Shown: positions 8,679-19,276 of the stretch, piece after piece
Layout: the number at the start of each line of letters is the position of its first letter
Numbering within the stretch: the stretch's first letter is position 1
Assembly (NCBI RefSeq): GCF_900113065.1
Contig: NZ_FOOA01000016.1
Span: forward strand, 47,109-111,108
DNA: 64,000 nucleotides
From: Aureimonas phyllosphaerae
GTDB taxonomy: Bacteria; Pseudomonadota; Alphaproteobacteria; Rhizobiales; Rhizobiaceae
Reading direction: 5' to 3'
Notes under the pieces: generated by a model
Database searches by the model: none
What the model was told of the DNA's origin: nothing
Seen by the model: the letters and a program-made list of their open reading frames with translations, nothing else
Translations under genes and position numbers: made by a program

Positions 8679-10562
8679 ATGACAGAGAAACCAATGAATG
8701 TTTCCGCCGACGTCGTGGTGATCGGCGGCGGCCATGCGGGCGTCGAGGCGGCCTGCGCCGCCGCGCGCACGGGCGCGGCGACGATCCTTCTGACGCATGC
8801 CTTCGAGACCGTGGGCGCGATGAGCTGCAATCCGGCGATCGGCGGGATCGGCAAGGGTCATCTCGTGCGCGAGATCGATGCGCTCGGCGGTGTGATGGGC
8901 CGGGCGGCCGACCGCGGCGGCATCCAGTTTCGCCTTCTCAACCGGCGCAAGGGACCGGCCGTCCGTGGCCCGCGCACGCAGGCCGACCGCAAGCTCTACA
9001 AGGCGGCCGTCCAGGCCGCGGTGCGGGCGCAGGACGGGCTCTCCGTCGTCGAGGGCGACGCCTTCGATCTCGAGTTCGATACGGCCGGGCGCGTTGCGGC
9101 CGTGGTCCTCGACGATGGCCGCCGGATCGCCTGCGGCGCGGCGGTGCTGACCACCGGCACCTTTCTCAACGGGCTCATCCATATCGGCACCGAGAAGATC
9201 CCGGCCGGACGCGTCGGTGAGAAGCCGTCGCTCGGCCTCTCCGCCACGCTGCGCCGCCTGGGTCTTCGCCTCGGCCGCCTGAAGACGGGCACGCCCGCGC
9301 GGCTCGATGGCACGACGGTCGACTGGGCCTCGCTCGACCGGCAGGGCCCGGACGCCGAGCCCTACCCGTTCTCCTACCTGACCACCGAAATCGCGAACCC
9401 GCAGATCGACTGCGGCATCACCCGCACGACGCCGGACACGCACCGCATCATCCGCGACAACCTCCATCGCTCGGCGCTCTATTCCGGCGAGATCGAGGGC
9501 GTCGGCCCGCGCTACTGCCCGTCGATCGAGGACAAGATCGTCAAGTTCGGCGACCGTGACGGCCATCAGGTCTTTCTCGAGCCGGAAGGTCTCGACGATG
9601 CGACCGTCTATCCCAACGGCCTGTCGACCTCGCTTCCGGCGGATGTGCAGGCGGCGTTCCTGCGCTCGCTGCCGGGGTTGGAAAAGGTCGAGATCCTGAA
9701 ACCCGGCTATGCCATCGAATACGACCATGTAGACCCGCGCGAGCTGACGCGGGCACTGGAAGTTCGAGCCGTGCCCGGCCTGTTTCTCGCCGGTCAGATC
9801 AACGGCACCACCGGATACGAGGAAGCTGCTGCGCAGGGGTTGCTGGCGGGTCTCAACGCGGCGCGGCGCGCCGGCGGGGCGGAGCCCGTCGTCATCGATC
9901 GCGCCGACGCCTATCTCGGCGTGATGGTGGACGACCTGACGCGCACCGGCGTCACCGAGCCCTATCGCATGTTCACGAGTCGCGCCGAGTTTCGCCTGAG
10001 CCTGCGCGCCGACAATGCCGACCGCCGCCTGACCCCACTCGGCATGGAATGGGGACTGGCCGACAGCGAACGCCGTGCGGCGTTCGAGGCCAGCGAGGCG
10101 GCGCTCGGCGCCGCGCGCGCCACGCTGGAAGCTTTGACGCTGACGAGCAGCGAGGCGGCCCGCAAGGGTCTGCCGGTCAACCAGGACGGGCGCACCCGCT
10201 CGGCCTGGGTGCTTCTCTCGCATGCCGATATCGGCTTCGACGACCTCACCAGGGTCTGGCCGGAGCTCCAGGCGATCCAAGGGTCGGTTCGTGACCGGAT
10301 CGAGATCGAGGCCGGCTACGACGTCTATCTCGATCGTCAGCGCCGCGACCAGTTGCAACTGAAGCGCGACGAGGCCAAGGTCTTTCCGGCGGGGTTCGAT
10401 TTCGCAGGGATCAGGGGCCTGTCGAACGAGCTTCGTCAGAAGCTGGTCGAGCGCCGACCGACGAGCCTTGCCGAGGCCGAGCGCATCGACGGCATGACGC
10501 CGACGGCGCTTGCGCTCCTTCTTGTCGCTCTTCGAAAGCAAGACCTTGCCCGCGCCGCGTGA
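8679..10562 (+). CDS. mnmG: tRNA uridine-5-carboxymethylaminomethyl modification enzyme MnmG
   Basis: FAD-dependent partner of MnmE in wobble-uridine modification. The 627-aa protein has the dinucleotide motif [11 protein letters not shown] near residue 14, [21 protein letters not shown] near 51, RGPRTQADR near 92 and the [12 protein letters not shown] region near residue 383, all hallmarks of GidA. The start at 8679 gives an N-terminus close to the usual length; an alternative ATG lies five codons later at 8694. A possible promoter with TTGACA at 8644-8649 precedes it. Both start options have poor ribosome-binding sites. Confidence 0.95.
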   Translation: MTEKPMNVSADVVVIGGGHAGVEAACAAARTGAATILLTHAFETVGAMSCNPAIGGIGKGHLVREIDALGGVMGRAADRGGIQFRLLNRRKGPAVRGPRTQADRKLYKAAVQAAVRAQDGLSVVEGDAFDLEFDTAGRVAAVVLDDGRRIACGAAVLTTGTFLNGLIHIGTEKIPAGRVGEKPSLGLSATLRRLGLRLGRLKTGTPARLDGTTVDWASLDRQGPDAEPYPFSYLTTEIANPQIDCGITRTTPDTHRIIRDNLHRSALYSGEIEGVGPRYCPSIEDKIVKFGDRDGHQVFLEPEGLDDATVYPNGLSTSLPADVQAAFLRSLPGLEKVEILKPGYAIEYDHVDPRELTRALEVRAVPGLFLAGQINGTTGYEEAAAQGLLAGLNAARRAGGAEPVVIDRADAYLGVMVDDLTRTGVTEPYRMFTSRAEFRLSLRADNADRRLTPLGMEWGLADSERRAAFEASEAALGAARATLEALTLTSSEAARKGLPVNQDGRTRSAWVLLSHADIGFDDLTRVWPELQAIQGSVRDRIEIEAGYDVYLDRQRRDQLQLKRDEAKVFPAGFDFAGIRGLSNELRQKLVERRPTSLAEAERIDGMTPTALALLLVALRKQDLARAA

Positions 10563-10623
10563 CCGCCGGGGCCCGCCGCCCCGCAAACCCGCGGAGCCGA
10601 AGCGTCCACCGCCGAAGCCCCGG

Positions 10624-11286
10624 ATGGGCAAGGCCGCGACGGAAGCGAAGCTTGCCGAGGAGCGCGCGCTCGTCCTGTCGCGGCACGCTGTTTCACGTGA
10701 AACAGGCGAACGGCTCGACGCCTATGTCGCGCTGCTGCGGACCTGGCAGAAGAGCATCAATCTTGTCTCGCCGGCGACGATCCCGGAAATCTGGACCCGG
10801 CACGTTGAGGACGGGCTGGTGCTCGGCGAACGCGCCAGGGGCATCTTGCGCTGGGCCGATCTCGGCTCGGGCGCCGGGCTGCCGGGGCTCATCCTCGCCA
10901 TCCTCATGGCCGAGCGCGAGGGCGGCGAGGTGCATCTCGTCGAGAGCAACGCCAAGAAGGCGGCGTTCCTGCGTACGGTGGCGCGCGAGCTTGCGCTTCC
11001 CGCGACCGTCCACGCCGAGCGGATCGAGGATTGCGGTTCGGTGCTCGCCGGCGTCGAGGCGATCAGCGCCCGCGCGCTCGCCTCGCTCGACGACCTCTTC
11101 GCGCTCGTCGCGCCTCATACGCGGCCCGATACCGTCTATTGGTTCCTCAAAGGACGCGCGCACGAGAGCGAGATCGCGCAAGCCGCTGCCCATTGGCGTT
11201 TCGACATGGTAAAGCATGCCTCGCCGGTCGAAGACGGCTCGGTGCTCCTGGAGATCTGCTCCCTCGAGCGCCTGGCGGCCCGCTAG
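10624..11286 (+). CDS. rsmG: 16S rRNA (guanine-527 N7)-methyltransferase RsmG
   Basis: RsmG (GidB) methylates G527 of 16S rRNA using S-adenosylmethionine. The 220-aa product shows the SAM-binding DLGSGAGLPGL near residues 79-89, HLVESNAKKAAFLR near 105 and the ISARALASL segment near 149. The start at 10624 gives the normal family length; an upstream start inside mnmG would add a proline/arginine-rich tail. The frame reads through a perfect parS palindrome at 10689-10704, translated as V-S-R-E-T. It follows mnmG by 61 bp and precedes parAB. Confidence 0.93.
   Translation: MGKAATEAKLAEERALVLSRHAVSRETGERLDAYVALLRTWQKSINLVSPATIPEIWTRHVEDGLVLGERARGILRWADLGSGAGLPGLILAILMAEREGGEVHLVESNAKKAAFLRTVARELALPATVHAERIEDCGSVLAGVEAISARALASLDDLFALVAPHTRPDTVYWFLKGRAHESEIAQAAAHWRFDMVKHASPVEDGSVLLEICSLERLAAR
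10689..10704. promoter_or_regulatory. parS: parS site (perfect 16-bp palindrome)
   Basis: TGTTTCACGTGAAACA is the exact consensus ParB-binding site. It lies inside rsmG, about 650 bp upstream of parA and 8 kb from the candidate origin. It should be the principal ParB loading site for chromosome segregation. Confidence 0.95.
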
Positions 11287-11349
11287 GGATCGCGACCCGC
11301 AACCGAAGGCATGGACCCGGCTTGGCCAGACCCGGGTGGAGTTGACACG

Positions 11350-12159
11350 ATGGACACGCTTTCCGTCCCGCGCATGCGGGTCATCACGGTTGCGAACCAG
11401 AAGGGCGGCGTCGGCAAGACGACGACCGCCATCAACCTGGCGACGGCGCTGGCCGCCATCGGCAAGCGCACGCTCATGATCGACCTCGATCCGCAGGGCA
11501 ACGCCTCGACGGGCCTCGGCATCGACCGGGAGGACCGCGCGGTGTCGTCCTATGACGTGCTGGTCGAAAGCGCGTCGGTCACCGACGCGGCGATGGAGAC
11601 GGCCGTCCCGAACCTCTGGGTCATCCCGTCGACGCTCGATCTTCTCGGCGTCGAGATGGAGATTTCGACCGCGGCGAGCCGCGCCTATCGCCTGCGCGAC
11701 GCGCTGCATTTCCATGTCGAGGAGACCGCGCGCTTCGATTTCGTGCTGGTCGACTGCCCGCCCTCGCTAAACCTTCTGACCGTGAACGCGATGGCCGCGG
11801 CCGACGCGATCCTCGTGCCGCTCCAGTGCGAGTTCTTCGCGCTGGAAGGGCTCAGTCAGCTTCTGGAAACGGTGGAGCAGGTGCGCGACACCCTGAACCC
11901 CGCACTCTCCCTCCATGGGATCGTGCTCACCATGTTCGACGGGCGCAACAATCTCGCGAGCCAAGTGGTGCGCGACGTTCGCTCCTACATGGGTGACCAC
12001 GTCTACGAGACGATCATCCCGCGCAACGTGCGCGTCTCGGAAGCGCCGAGCTTCGGCAAGCCGGCGATCCTCTACGACATGAAGTGCCCGGGCAGCCAGG
12101 CCTATATCCGCCTGGCCTCCGAGGTCATCCAGCGCGAGCGTGATCTCGCCGCCGCCTGA
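11350..12159 (+). CDS. parA: chromosome partitioning ATPase ParA
   Basis: Deviant Walker ATPase that drives origin segregation with ParB. The 269-aa protein has KGGVGKTTTAINLA near residues 18-31, with the signature lysine, DLDPQGNAS near 47, and VDCPPSLNLLT near 135. I chose the ATG at 11350 because GGAG lies 9 bp upstream; an ATG at 11311 has an element too close to it. It follows rsmG and is 67 bp upstream of parB, the standard alphaproteobacterial order. Confidence 0.96.
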   Translation: MDTLSVPRMRVITVANQKGGVGKTTTAINLATALAAIGKRTLMIDLDPQGNASTGLGIDREDRAVSSYDVLVESASVTDAAMETAVPNLWVIPSTLDLLGVEMEISTAASRAYRLRDALHFHVEETARFDFVLVDCPPSLNLLTVNAMAAADAILVPLQCEFFALEGLSQLLETVEQVRDTLNPALSLHGIVLTMFDGRNNLASQVVRDVRSYMGDHVYETIIPRNVRVSEAPSFGKPAILYDMKCPGSQAYIRLASEVIQRERDLAAA

Positions 12160-12226
12160 CCCGTTCGGTTCGCCGACCCATCGATTTCGGGCAAGACGCC
12201 CCCGTATCTGAACCAGGAGACCCCGC

Positions 12227-13201
12227 ATGACCGAGGACAAGGGACGCCAAAGGCTGGGACGCGGGCTCGCGTCGCTGATCGGCGGTTCGGCCTCCTCGAC
12301 CCTCCCCTCGCGGGCGGGCAGTGCGTTTCCGGGACCCGCGATGGCGCGCGAAGCCCAGGTCGGCGAGCGGCGCGTCGCGCCCTCGGAACTCCGGCCCAAC
12401 CCGAAGAACCCGCGCCGCCACTTCGACGAGACCGAACTCGAGGAACTGACGGCATCGGTCCGCCAGCACGGCGTGGTGCAGCCGATCCTGGTGCGCCGGG
12501 TCGAGGGTGCCGGCGGTTTCGAGATCGTGGCCGGCGAGCGCCGCTGGCGCGCCGCCAAGGCCGCGGCGCTGAAGGATGTCCCGGTCGTCCTGCGCGAGAT
12601 TTCCGACCGGCAGTCGCTCGAGATCGCGATCATCGAGAACGTCCAACGCGCCGACCTCGACCCGATCGAGGAGGCGCTCGGCTACGAGATGCTGATCGCC
12701 GAACACGGCTACACGCAGGCCGATCTCGCCGATGTCGTCGGCAAGAGCCGCAGCCATGTCGCCAACACGCTGCGCCTCCTGAAGCTCCCTGACAGCGTCA
12801 AGGACATGGTGCAGCGGGGCGAACTCTCGGCGGGTGCCGCGCGCACCGCGGTGGCGCAGGACGACCCGGAAGCCTTTGCCTGGCGCATCGTCGACGAGGG
12901 ATTGAGCGTGCGCGAGGCCGAAAGTCTGGCGCGCGGGCCGGACGCCCCCCAGGCCTCGAAGCCCGCGCCGCGCCGCCGCACGCCGGTGGCCCCCGCCGCG
13001 CCCCAGGCCTCGGACGCGCGGGCGCTCGCCGATCTTCTGTCCGAGACGCTCGGCTTGCCGGTGTCGATCGAGATGGCGGGACAGGGCGGCACGCTGCAGC
13101 TGACGTTCCGCGACCTCGACCAGCTCGACACGGTCTGTCGCCTGCTTCAGGCGGGCGAACGGAAGGACGGCGACGGCGGCCCGCGCATCCGCATTCTGTA
13201 A
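12227..13201 (+). CDS. parB: chromosome partitioning protein ParB
   Basis: ParB is the CTP-dependent clamp that loads at parS. The 324-aa product starts with the LGRGLASLIGG tail that stimulates ParA, followed by NPKNPRRHFDE near residue 59, the C-motif GERRWRAAK near 104 and the ENVQRADLDPIEEA box near 137. A helix-turn-helix (TQADLADVVGKSRSHVAN) is near 163, then a variable proline/alanine linker and the dimerisation domain at the C-terminus. A strong AGGAG site precedes the start. Four parS-like sites in this window are its expected targets. Confidence 0.97.
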   Translation: MTEDKGRQRLGRGLASLIGGSASSTLPSRAGSAFPGPAMAREAQVGERRVAPSELRPNPKNPRRHFDETELEELTASVRQHGVVQPILVRRVEGAGGFEIVAGERRWRAAKAAALKDVPVVLREISDRQSLEIAIIENVQRADLDPIEEALGYEMLIAEHGYTQADLADVVGKSRSHVANTLRLLKLPDSVKDMVQRGELSAGAARTAVAQDDPEAFAWRIVDEGLSVREAESLARGPDAPQASKPAPRRRTPVAPAAPQASDARALADLLSETLGLPVSIEMAGQGGTLQLTFRDLDQLDTVCRLLQAGERKDGDGGPRIRIL

Positions 13202-13207
13202 GCCGGC

Positions 13208-13612
13208 TTACTCGGCCGGAAGCGGGCAGGCCATGTCGCCCTCCTCGCAGTCGAGATAGTCCTGGAGATCGGCGCTGCGGCGCGCGGTCTTCTCGCTCTT
13301 GCACTGGGCCTCGACCATCGGCTGCGCGCTGCCGCCGTCAACGGCGGACGAACGGAAGGCGCATTCGCTGTCGCGGTAGGCGATCCACGCCCGCTGCGCG
13401 TCGCGCAGAGCCGTCAGACGCTGGTCCTCCCCCTTCAGCCGCTCGCGGACCTTCGCGTAGAGCGCGTTCAGCGTCTCGTCGGCCGTGTCGAGATCGGCCT
13501 GAGCGCACAGCGTCATGTCGGTCTGGGTCTGCGGGTCCGTGCAATCGATCTCCTCGGCCATGGCCGGAAGCGCGAGAGCGAAGAGCGTGGCGGCGGTCAG
13601 GGCGAGTCGCAT
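13208..13612 (-). CDS. secreted LprI-like (DUF1311) protein
   Basis: A 134-aa protein with a signal peptide (MRLALTAATLFALALPAMAE, cleavage after AMA). The mature part has an even number of cysteines and the pattern C..Q..LD.AD..LNALYAKV followed by LRDAQRAWIAYRDSEC, characteristic of the lysozyme-inhibitor LprI/DUF1311 family. It is presumably periplasmic; an inhibitor role is known for some members only. It lies convergent with parB, 6 bp away. I selected the start at 13612 because the signal peptide begins there; the frame is open further upstream without meaning. Confidence 0.8.
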   Translation of the reverse strand: MRLALTAATLFALALPAMAEEIDCTDPQTQTDMTLCAQADLDTADETLNALYAKVRERLKGEDQRLTALRDAQRAWIAYRDSECAFRSSAVDGGSAQPMVEAQCKSEKTARRSADLQDYLDCEEGDMACPLPAE

Positions 13613-13744
13613 CGTTGTCCTGTATCGAATGAGGCGGACGTGACGATGCCGCGACGGCGCGGCGCGGGCAAGATGCCGCGGTTCGTGATCTGCGACCGCA
13701 CCGAACGACGCAGTTCCCGCGACAGGACCATCCTGCCGGAGAGC

Positions 13745-13767
13745 GGGCGCCGGTCGAGCCGGCGCCC
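13745..13767 (-). terminator. possible terminator hairpin after the aldo/keto reductase gene
   Basis: GGGCGCCGG at 13745-13753 pairs perfectly with CCGGCGCCC at 13759-13767, loop TCGAG. It lies 13 bp beyond the stop of the minus-strand reductase gene. There is no T run, so it may stabilise the mRNA end rather than terminate. Confidence 0.4.
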
Positions 13768-13779
13768 CGTCCCGTCCCG

Positions 13780-14823
13780 TCAGCCGTGGTCGATCACCCG
13801 GTCGGCGGGGCCGAAGCGGTCGCGCGCCGTGTTGTACTGGTGCCAGTAGGGATAGAGCACCGGCGGGCGGCTGACTGCGTCGAGGCGCTGGCGCTCGTCG
13901 TCGGTGAGCTTCAGCGAGGCGGCGGCGATGTTGTCGCGGAACTGGTCCTCGCGGCGACCACCGATCACCAGCGAGGCGACGGCAGGGCGGCCGAGAAGCC
14001 ACGCCAGCGCGACCTGCGCGGCCGAGACCCCCCTGCCCTCCCCGATCTCGACGAGGACATCGACGATGCGCCACAGGCGATCCTCGTCGCGGATCGGCGG
14101 CTCGGTCCAGCCGGCGGTGAGGCGCGAGCCCTCCGCCGAGGCGCCGCGCCGATGCTTGCCCGACAGGAGGCCGCCGGCAAGCGGGCTCCAGACGAGGACG
14201 CCGAGGCCCTGGTCGACCGAGAGCGGCAGGAGCTCGTACTCGGCCTCGCGCGCTTCCAGCGTGTAGTGGATCTGCTGGGTGATGAAGCGCGGGTGATGGT
14301 GGAGGTCGGAAATGCCGAGCCCCTTCATCACCTGCCACGCCGAGTAGTTGGAGCAGCCGATGTAGCGGATCTTGCCCTGTGTCACGAGCGTGTCGAGCGC
14401 GGCGGTCGTCTCTTCGAGCGGCGTGGTGCCGTCCCATTCGTGGCAGTAGTAGATGTCGATGACGTCGGTCCTCAGGCGCTTCAGCGAGCGCTCGCATTCG
14501 CGGATGACGTGATGGCGCGACAGGCCTTCGTCGTTCGGTCCCTCGCCGATGCGCATCCGGACCTTTGAGGCGAGGAGCACGTCGTTCGGGCGCTTAGCCC
14601 CGAGGACCTCGCCGATGATCTCCTCCGACAGGCCGTTGGAATACATGTTGGCGGTGTCGATGAGATTGATGCCGGCGTCGAGGCAGAGATGGATCAGCCC
14701 CCTCGCCTCGTCGGTGCCGGTCGAGCCGACGCTGCCGAAGACGCCGGCCCCGCCGAACGTCATGGTGCCCATGGTGAGCGCCGAGACCTTCAGTCCCGAT
14801 CGCCCGAGCGTGCGGTATTCCAT
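13780..14823 (-). CDS. aldo/keto reductase
   Basis: A 347-aa NADPH-dependent oxidoreductase of the AKR superfamily. The sequence has EYRTLGRSGLKVS at the N-terminus, FDTA-type INLIDTANMYSNG near residue 53 with the catalytic Asp and Tyr, LLASKVRM near 83 with the catalytic lysine, YYCHEWD near 124 with the histidine, and SPLAGGLLSGKH near 213. The closest recognisable group is the broad AKR11/12-like class; the physiological substrate is unknown. The ATG at 14823 is 6 bp after GGAGG; an in-frame ATG at 14829 abuts the same site. Confidence 0.9.
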   Translation of the reverse strand: MEYRTLGRSGLKVSALTMGTMTFGGAGVFGSVGSTGTDEARGLIHLCLDAGINLIDTANMYSNGLSEEIIGEVLGAKRPNDVLLASKVRMRIGEGPNDEGLSRHHVIRECERSLKRLRTDVIDIYYCHEWDGTTPLEETTAALDTLVTQGKIRYIGCSNYSAWQVMKGLGISDLHHHPRFITQQIHYTLEAREAEYELLPLSVDQGLGVLVWSPLAGGLLSGKHRRGASAEGSRLTAGWTEPPIRDEDRLWRIVDVLVEIGEGRGVSAAQVALAWLLGRPAVASLVIGGRREDQFRDNIAAASLKLTDDERQRLDAVSRPPVLYPYWHQYNTARDRFGPADRVIDHG

Positions 14824-14978
14824 TGTCATCCTCCCCCAAGTCCCGAGCCGATCCTCCCGGCCCGTCCGTCCGCCTGTTAGAGCATATTCGACGCGGGAGA
14901 GGTTGCCGGATTTGCAGTCCGATGAAATCTTTTGCGCGTAGACGCGCTTAGATCGGCCGATGAACCGCCGAGAGCCTC

Positions 14979-16025
14979 TCAGCGGCGCGCGCGGGCGCGT
15001 CGCCGCGCGGCTTCGACGCCGATCTCGATCAGGCTGCGCCGCATGATGGTGACCGCGAGCGCGCCCTCGCGCCGCGACAGGAGGATGTCGTGCTCGAGAC
15101 GGCGGAGGACGGCAGCGATCCCCGATCCGTCCCAGGCGCCGAGCGCGGCCTCCATCGCGGGACGGCGGCGAAAGTGCGGGCGACGCCGTTCCACCACGGC
15201 CGAGACCGGGGTGCCCTTCGTCTCCACCTCGCCGCGCATCACTTGCAAACCTTGAAAGAAGCGCAGGAGCGCGCCGTGCAGCTGGAAGGTCGAGGTACCC
15301 GAGGAGACAAGGCGCCCGATGAGTTCGGGCAGCCGCCGGACCTCGCCGCTGGCCGCCGCATCCACCGCTTCGTCGACGGTCTCCGCCGACACGTCGCCGA
15401 CGATCGCCTCGATGTCCTCCTCGTGGATCTGTCCCTTGCCGAGGGCATAGAGGCAGAGCTTTCGCACCTCGCCGCGCGAGGCGAGCCGGTCGGCGCCGAG
15501 CCGGGCGCGCAGCATCTCGCGCGTCGCGCGGTCCATCGACAGGCCGGCCGCCGCCAGTTCCTCGTCGATCATTCGGTCGAGCGCCTTGTCCTCGTCCTGG
15601 TAGCAGGGCAGCGCCATGGCGGCGCGGCCGCGCTCGACCTGCGTGCGCAGGGGCGCGCTCTTCTTGAGGTCTCCCGCCTCGATTAGGATGGTGCAGTCGG
15701 CCGGCGGATCGGCGGCAAGGTCGGCCACCGCGTCGGCAAGGTTCCGGCCGTTGCCCGCGCCCTTGATCCGCAGGAGACGGCGACCGCCGAAGAGCGAGAC
15801 CGTACGCGCTTCGTCGAACAGGCGACCGATGTCGCGTTCGAGGTCGTCGGCCTGCAGGACGACATGCGAGAAAGGGTCGTTCGCGGGCACGCCGGAGTGC
15901 TTCACCACCGTCTCGGCCCGCTCCGACACGAGGCCGGGGTCGGGCCCGTAGAGGAGGAGAACGGGAAACGAGGTGTCGGGTCGCGACAGGAAGGCGTCGA
16001 CCTCGTGCGCCTTCTTCTGCGCCAA
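14979..16025 (-). CDS. holA: DNA polymerase III delta subunit
   Basis: HolA is the clamp-loader subunit that opens the beta clamp. The 348-aa protein has the family features FPVLLLYGPDPGLVSERAE near residue 20, FGGRRLLRIKGAGNGRN near 79 and the conserved RGEVRKLCLYAL near 185, with a helical collar domain at the C-terminus (FQLHGALLRFFQGLQ). The start is a TTG at 16025 because the usual MAQKKxHEVD opening begins there and no ATG is available. It is last of the leuS-lptE-holA operon, 13 bp after lptE. Confidence 0.9.
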   Translation of the reverse strand: MAQKKAHEVDAFLSRPDTSFPVLLLYGPDPGLVSERAETVVKHSGVPANDPFSHVVLQADDLERDIGRLFDEARTVSLFGGRRLLRIKGAGNGRNLADAVADLAADPPADCTILIEAGDLKKSAPLRTQVERGRAAMALPCYQDEDKALDRMIDEELAAAGLSMDRATREMLRARLGADRLASRGEVRKLCLYALGKGQIHEEDIEAIVGDVSAETVDEAVDAAASGEVRRLPELIGRLVSSGTSTFQLHGALLRFFQGLQVMRGEVETKGTPVSAVVERRRPHFRRRPAMEAALGAWDGSGIAAVLRRLEHDILLSRREGALAVTIMRRSLIEIGVEAARRRARARR

Positions 16026-16038
16026 GCCCCCGTCCCCG

Positions 16039-16599
16039 TCAGTTCTTCGCCGTGATCGCCGGCTCGTCGGTGAAGACCTCGCGCTGGAGCACCGGCGCGA
16101 TGGCGCCGAGGATCCGCTCGGCCACCGCCTCGCCCGCCTGATCGCGCGCGTCGATCACCGCGCGGCTGGCGGCGAAGAGCTGGTTGGTGCGATCGTACGG
16201 CACCATGGCGAAGCGCTGGCCGGTGGTGAGCACTCTGACGTCGGCGGTGCGCACGAGCTCGTAGTTCACCGTCATCCGGTAGAGCGCGGCGCTCGGCGTA
16301 CCCGTGCCGGCCTCGACCGCCGAGACCTGGTCGGTGGCCGAGGTGGTGTAGCGCAGCTCGTAGAGCGGCGCCGAGACCGGCGTCGCGCCGTTCAGCTTGT
16401 AGAGCATGGCGTTGCGAAAGACCTGCGCCGTGCGCGTCGAGGCCGGCGCCAGCGCGATGCGGCCGCGAAGGTCGGTCAGGACCGAGGAGCGCGCGCCGGT
16501 CGCGGGATCGACCGCGGTCGTGCCGTAGAGCGGACCGGAGGTGCAGCCCGACAGGGCGAGGGCGGCAACGACAAAAGCGAGGCGTTTAGGCGACGACAT
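16039..16599 (-). CDS. lptE: LPS-assembly lipoprotein LptE
   Basis: LptE is the outer-membrane lipoprotein that plugs the LptD barrel for LPS insertion. The 186-aa product has a lipoprotein signal with lipobox LALSGC (cysteine near residue 19), then the GPLYGT opening common in alphaproteobacterial LptE, and a C-terminal [13 protein letters not shown] region. It overlaps the leuS end by 14 bp and is followed by holA, the conserved leuS-lptE-holA order. LptE sequences are divergent, so context carries much of the assignment. Confidence 0.88.
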   Translation of the reverse strand: MSSPKRLAFVVAALALSGCTSGPLYGTTAVDPATGARSSVLTDLRGRIALAPASTRTAQVFRNAMLYKLNGATPVSAPLYELRYTTSATDQVSAVEAGTGTPSAALYRMTVNYELVRTADVRVLTTGQRFAMVPYDRTNQLFAASRAVIDARDQAGEAVAERILGAIAPVLQREVFTDEPAITAKN

Positions 16600-19198
16600 T
16601 GACGATCCTTCCGGGAACCACGACGAGGCGCTTCGGGGCGGCGCCGCCGAGCGCCTCGGCGACGAAGGGCAGGGCGAGGACGGCGGCTTCCACCTCGTCC
16701 TTGCCGGCCTTGGCGGAGACGGTGATGTCGCCGCGCTTCTTGCCGTTGATCTGGACGGGCAGGGTGATCTCGTCCTGCACGAGGAGCGAGGGATCGGCCT
16801 TCGGCCAGGGCGCGGCGGCGCACAGGCCCTTTTGGCCGAGCGCCCGCCAGCATTCCTCGGCCAGATGCGGCATCATCGGCGCGACGAGGCGCACGAGGAT
16901 CGAGAGGCTCTCGCGGGCCGCCTCGCGCAGGCTCGCATCCTCGCGCAGGGCCGCTTCCTGCAGGGCGGACGAGAGCGCGTTGACGAGTTCGTAGAGCCGC
17001 GCGACGGCCTTGTTGAAGGCGAGGCGCTCGATGTCGTCGCCGACGCCCGCCGCCGTGCGATGGGCGGCGCGGCGCACGGCGGTCGCCGCCGCGCTCGTCT
17101 CGCCAAGACCCGTGCCGAGCCCGTTCAGCACCTCGGCGGTCTCGGCGACGAGACGCCAGACGCGCTGCACGAAGCGATGCGCGCCCTCGGCGCCGGCCTC
17201 GGTCCAGATGACGTCGCGCTCCGGCGGCGAGTCCGACAGCATGAACCAGCGCGCGGTGTCGGCGCCGAGCGAGCCGATGATGTCGTCGGGGTCGACGACG
17301 TTCTTCTTCGACTTCGACATCTTCTCGATGCCGCCGATCTCGATCGGTGCGCCGGTGGACAGGCGCCGCGCGGTGCGCGTGCCGTCGCTCTCCTCGATCG
17401 CGACGTCGGCGGGCGGCACCCATTCGCGCCCGTCGCGGTAGGTCTCGTGGACCACCATGCCTTGCGTGAACAGGCCCCGGAACGGCTCGTCGAGGTTGAG
17501 ATGGCCGGTGGCGCGCATCGCCCGCGTGAAGAAGCGGGAGTAGAGGAGATGCAGGATCGCGTGCTCGATGCCGCCGATGTACTGGTCGACTGGCAGCCAG
17601 CGGTCGGCAACGGACGGCACGGTCGGCTCGTCGGCGCGGGGGCTGGTGAAGCGCGCGAAGTACCAGGAGCTGTCGACGAACGTGTCCATCGTGTCGGTCT
17701 CGCGCAGCGCCTCGCCGCCGCACTGGGGGCAGGTGGCATGACGCCAGGTGGGATGGCGGTCGAGCGGATTGCCGGGCTTGTCGAAGTCGATGTCGTCGGG
17801 CAGGCGGACAGGCAGGTTCTCTCGGCGCTCCGGCACCGTGCCGCAGCTCTCGCAATGGAGCACCGGGATCGGGCAGCCCCAGTAGCGCTGGCGCGAGACG
17901 CCCCAGTCGCGCAGACGGAAGTTGACGCGCCGCTCCGCCACCGGCCGGTTGCCGAGCGTCTCCGCGGTGAGCCGTGCCGACACCGCCTCGAAGCCCTCGT
18001 CGGGCGTCATGCCGTCGAGGAAGCGGGAATTGAACAGGCGACCCTCGCCGTCATGCGCGGTGTCCTCGACCGAGAAGTCGGCGGCGTCCGTGCCGTCGGG
18101 CAGGACGACGGGGGTGACCGGCAGGCCGTACTTGCGGGCAAAGTCGAGATCGCGCTGGTCGTGCGCCGGGCAGCCGAAGATGGCGCCCGTGCCGTAGTCC
18201 ATCAGCACGAAATTGGCGACATAGACCGGCACGGTCCAGGACGGGTCGAGTGGATGCACGGCGCGGAGCCCCGTGTCCATGCCGCGCTTTTCCGCCGTCT
18301 CGATCTCGGCCGCCGAGGTGCCGCCGCGCTTCAGCTCGTCGACGAAGGCGGCCAGCTCCGGGTTCGTCTCGGCGGCGGAACGGGCGAGCGGATGGTCGGC
18401 CGCGATCGCGAGGAAGCTCGCGCCGAAGAGCGTGTCCGGACGCGTCGTGAAGATCTCGACCTCAGCGAGCCCGTCCATGGGCTCCGCCAGCGCCCAGCGC
18501 AGCGACAGCCCTTCCGACTTGCCGATCCAGTTGCGCTGCATCAGGCGCACCTTTTCCGGCCAGCCGGGCAGGTCGTCCAGCGCCTTGAGGAGGTCGTCGG
18601 CATAGTGCGTGATGCGGAAGAACCACTGGGTCAGCTCGCGCTGCTCGACTTCAGCGCCCGAGCGCCAGCCGCGCCCGTCGATCACCTGCTCGTTGGCGAG
18701 CACGGTCTGGTCGACGGGGTCCCAGTTGACCTTGGACTTGCGGCGATAGGCGAGGCCCTTGTCCAGCATGTCGAGGAAGAGCATCTGCTGGCGGTGGTAG
18801 TACTCGACGTCGCAGGTCGCGAACTCTCTCGACCAGTCGAGCGACAGGCCCATCGACTTCAGCTGGCCGCGCATCGTCGCGATGTTCTGGTAGGTCCAGT
18901 CGCGCGGATGCACCTTGTTCTGCATCGCCGCGTTCTCGGCTGGCATGCCGAACGCGTCCCACCCCATCGGATGGAGGACGTTGTAGCCCATGGCGCGCTT
19001 GTAGCGGGCCACGACATCGCCCATCGCGTAGTTGCGCACGTGGCCCATGTGGATGCGCCCGGACGGGTAGGGGAACATCTCGAGGACGTAGTAGGCCTCG
19101 CCGTCGGCGTCCGTGTCCGTCTCGAACAGCTTGGCCTCGTTCCAGGCCGCCTGCCAGCGGGGTTCGGAGGCGCGGGGATTGTAACGTTCGATGGCCAT
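16586..19198 (-). CDS. leuS: leucyl-tRNA synthetase
   Basis: Class I aminoacyl-tRNA synthetase charging tRNALeu. The 870-aa protein has [21 protein letters not shown] near residue 40 with the HIGH-type HMGH, the editing CP1 domain in the middle, a four-cysteine C-x2-C type zinc segment (HCESCG and CPQCGG), and KMSKSKKN near 625 as KMSKS loop. I chose the ATG at 19198 because the canonical MAIERYNP begins there; an upstream GTG would add six residues. It leads the leftward leuS-lptE-holA operon. Confidence 0.97.
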   Translation of the reverse strand: MAIERYNPRASEPRWQAAWNEAKLFETDTDADGEAYYVLEMFPYPSGRIHMGHVRNYAMGDVVARYKRAMGYNVLHPMGWDAFGMPAENAAMQNKVHPRDWTYQNIATMRGQLKSMGLSLDWSREFATCDVEYYHRQQMLFLDMLDKGLAYRRKSKVNWDPVDQTVLANEQVIDGRGWRSGAEVEQRELTQWFFRITHYADDLLKALDDLPGWPEKVRLMQRNWIGKSEGLSLRWALAEPMDGLAEVEIFTTRPDTLFGASFLAIAADHPLARSAAETNPELAAFVDELKRGGTSAAEIETAEKRGMDTGLRAVHPLDPSWTVPVYVANFVLMDYGTGAIFGCPAHDQRDLDFARKYGLPVTPVVLPDGTDAADFSVEDTAHDGEGRLFNSRFLDGMTPDEGFEAVSARLTAETLGNRPVAERRVNFRLRDWGVSRQRYWGCPIPVLHCESCGTVPERRENLPVRLPDDIDFDKPGNPLDRHPTWRHATCPQCGGEALRETDTMDTFVDSSWYFARFTSPRADEPTVPSVADRWLPVDQYIGGIEHAILHLLYSRFFTRAMRATGHLNLDEPFRGLFTQGMVVHETYRDGREWVPPADVAIEESDGTRTARRLSTGAPIEIGGIEKMSKSKKNVVDPDDIIGSLGADTARWFMLSDSPPERDVIWTEAGAEGAHRFVQRVWRLVAETAEVLNGLGTGLGETSAAATAVRRAAHRTAAGVGDDIERLAFNKAVARLYELVNALSSALQEAALREDASLREAARESLSILVRLVAPMMPHLAEECWRALGQKGLCAAAPWPKADPSLLVQDEITLPVQINGKKRGDITVSAKAGKDEVEAAVLALPFVAEALGGAAPKRLVVVPGRIVNVVA

Positions 19199-19262
19199 CG
19201 CGGACGGAATTCTCACGGCAAGGATGCGGGCGGGCGGGGGCGCGCGAAGCGCCGGGAGCCAC

Positions 19263-19276
19263 AGTCAATATTGACT
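19263..19276. promoter_or_regulatory. 14-bp perfect palindrome, possible operator
   Basis: AGTCAATATTGACT is a perfect dyad and is strikingly AT-rich for this genome. It lies 65 bp upstream of the leuS start, between leuS and the rightward genes. No regulator is assigned. Confidence 0.4.
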
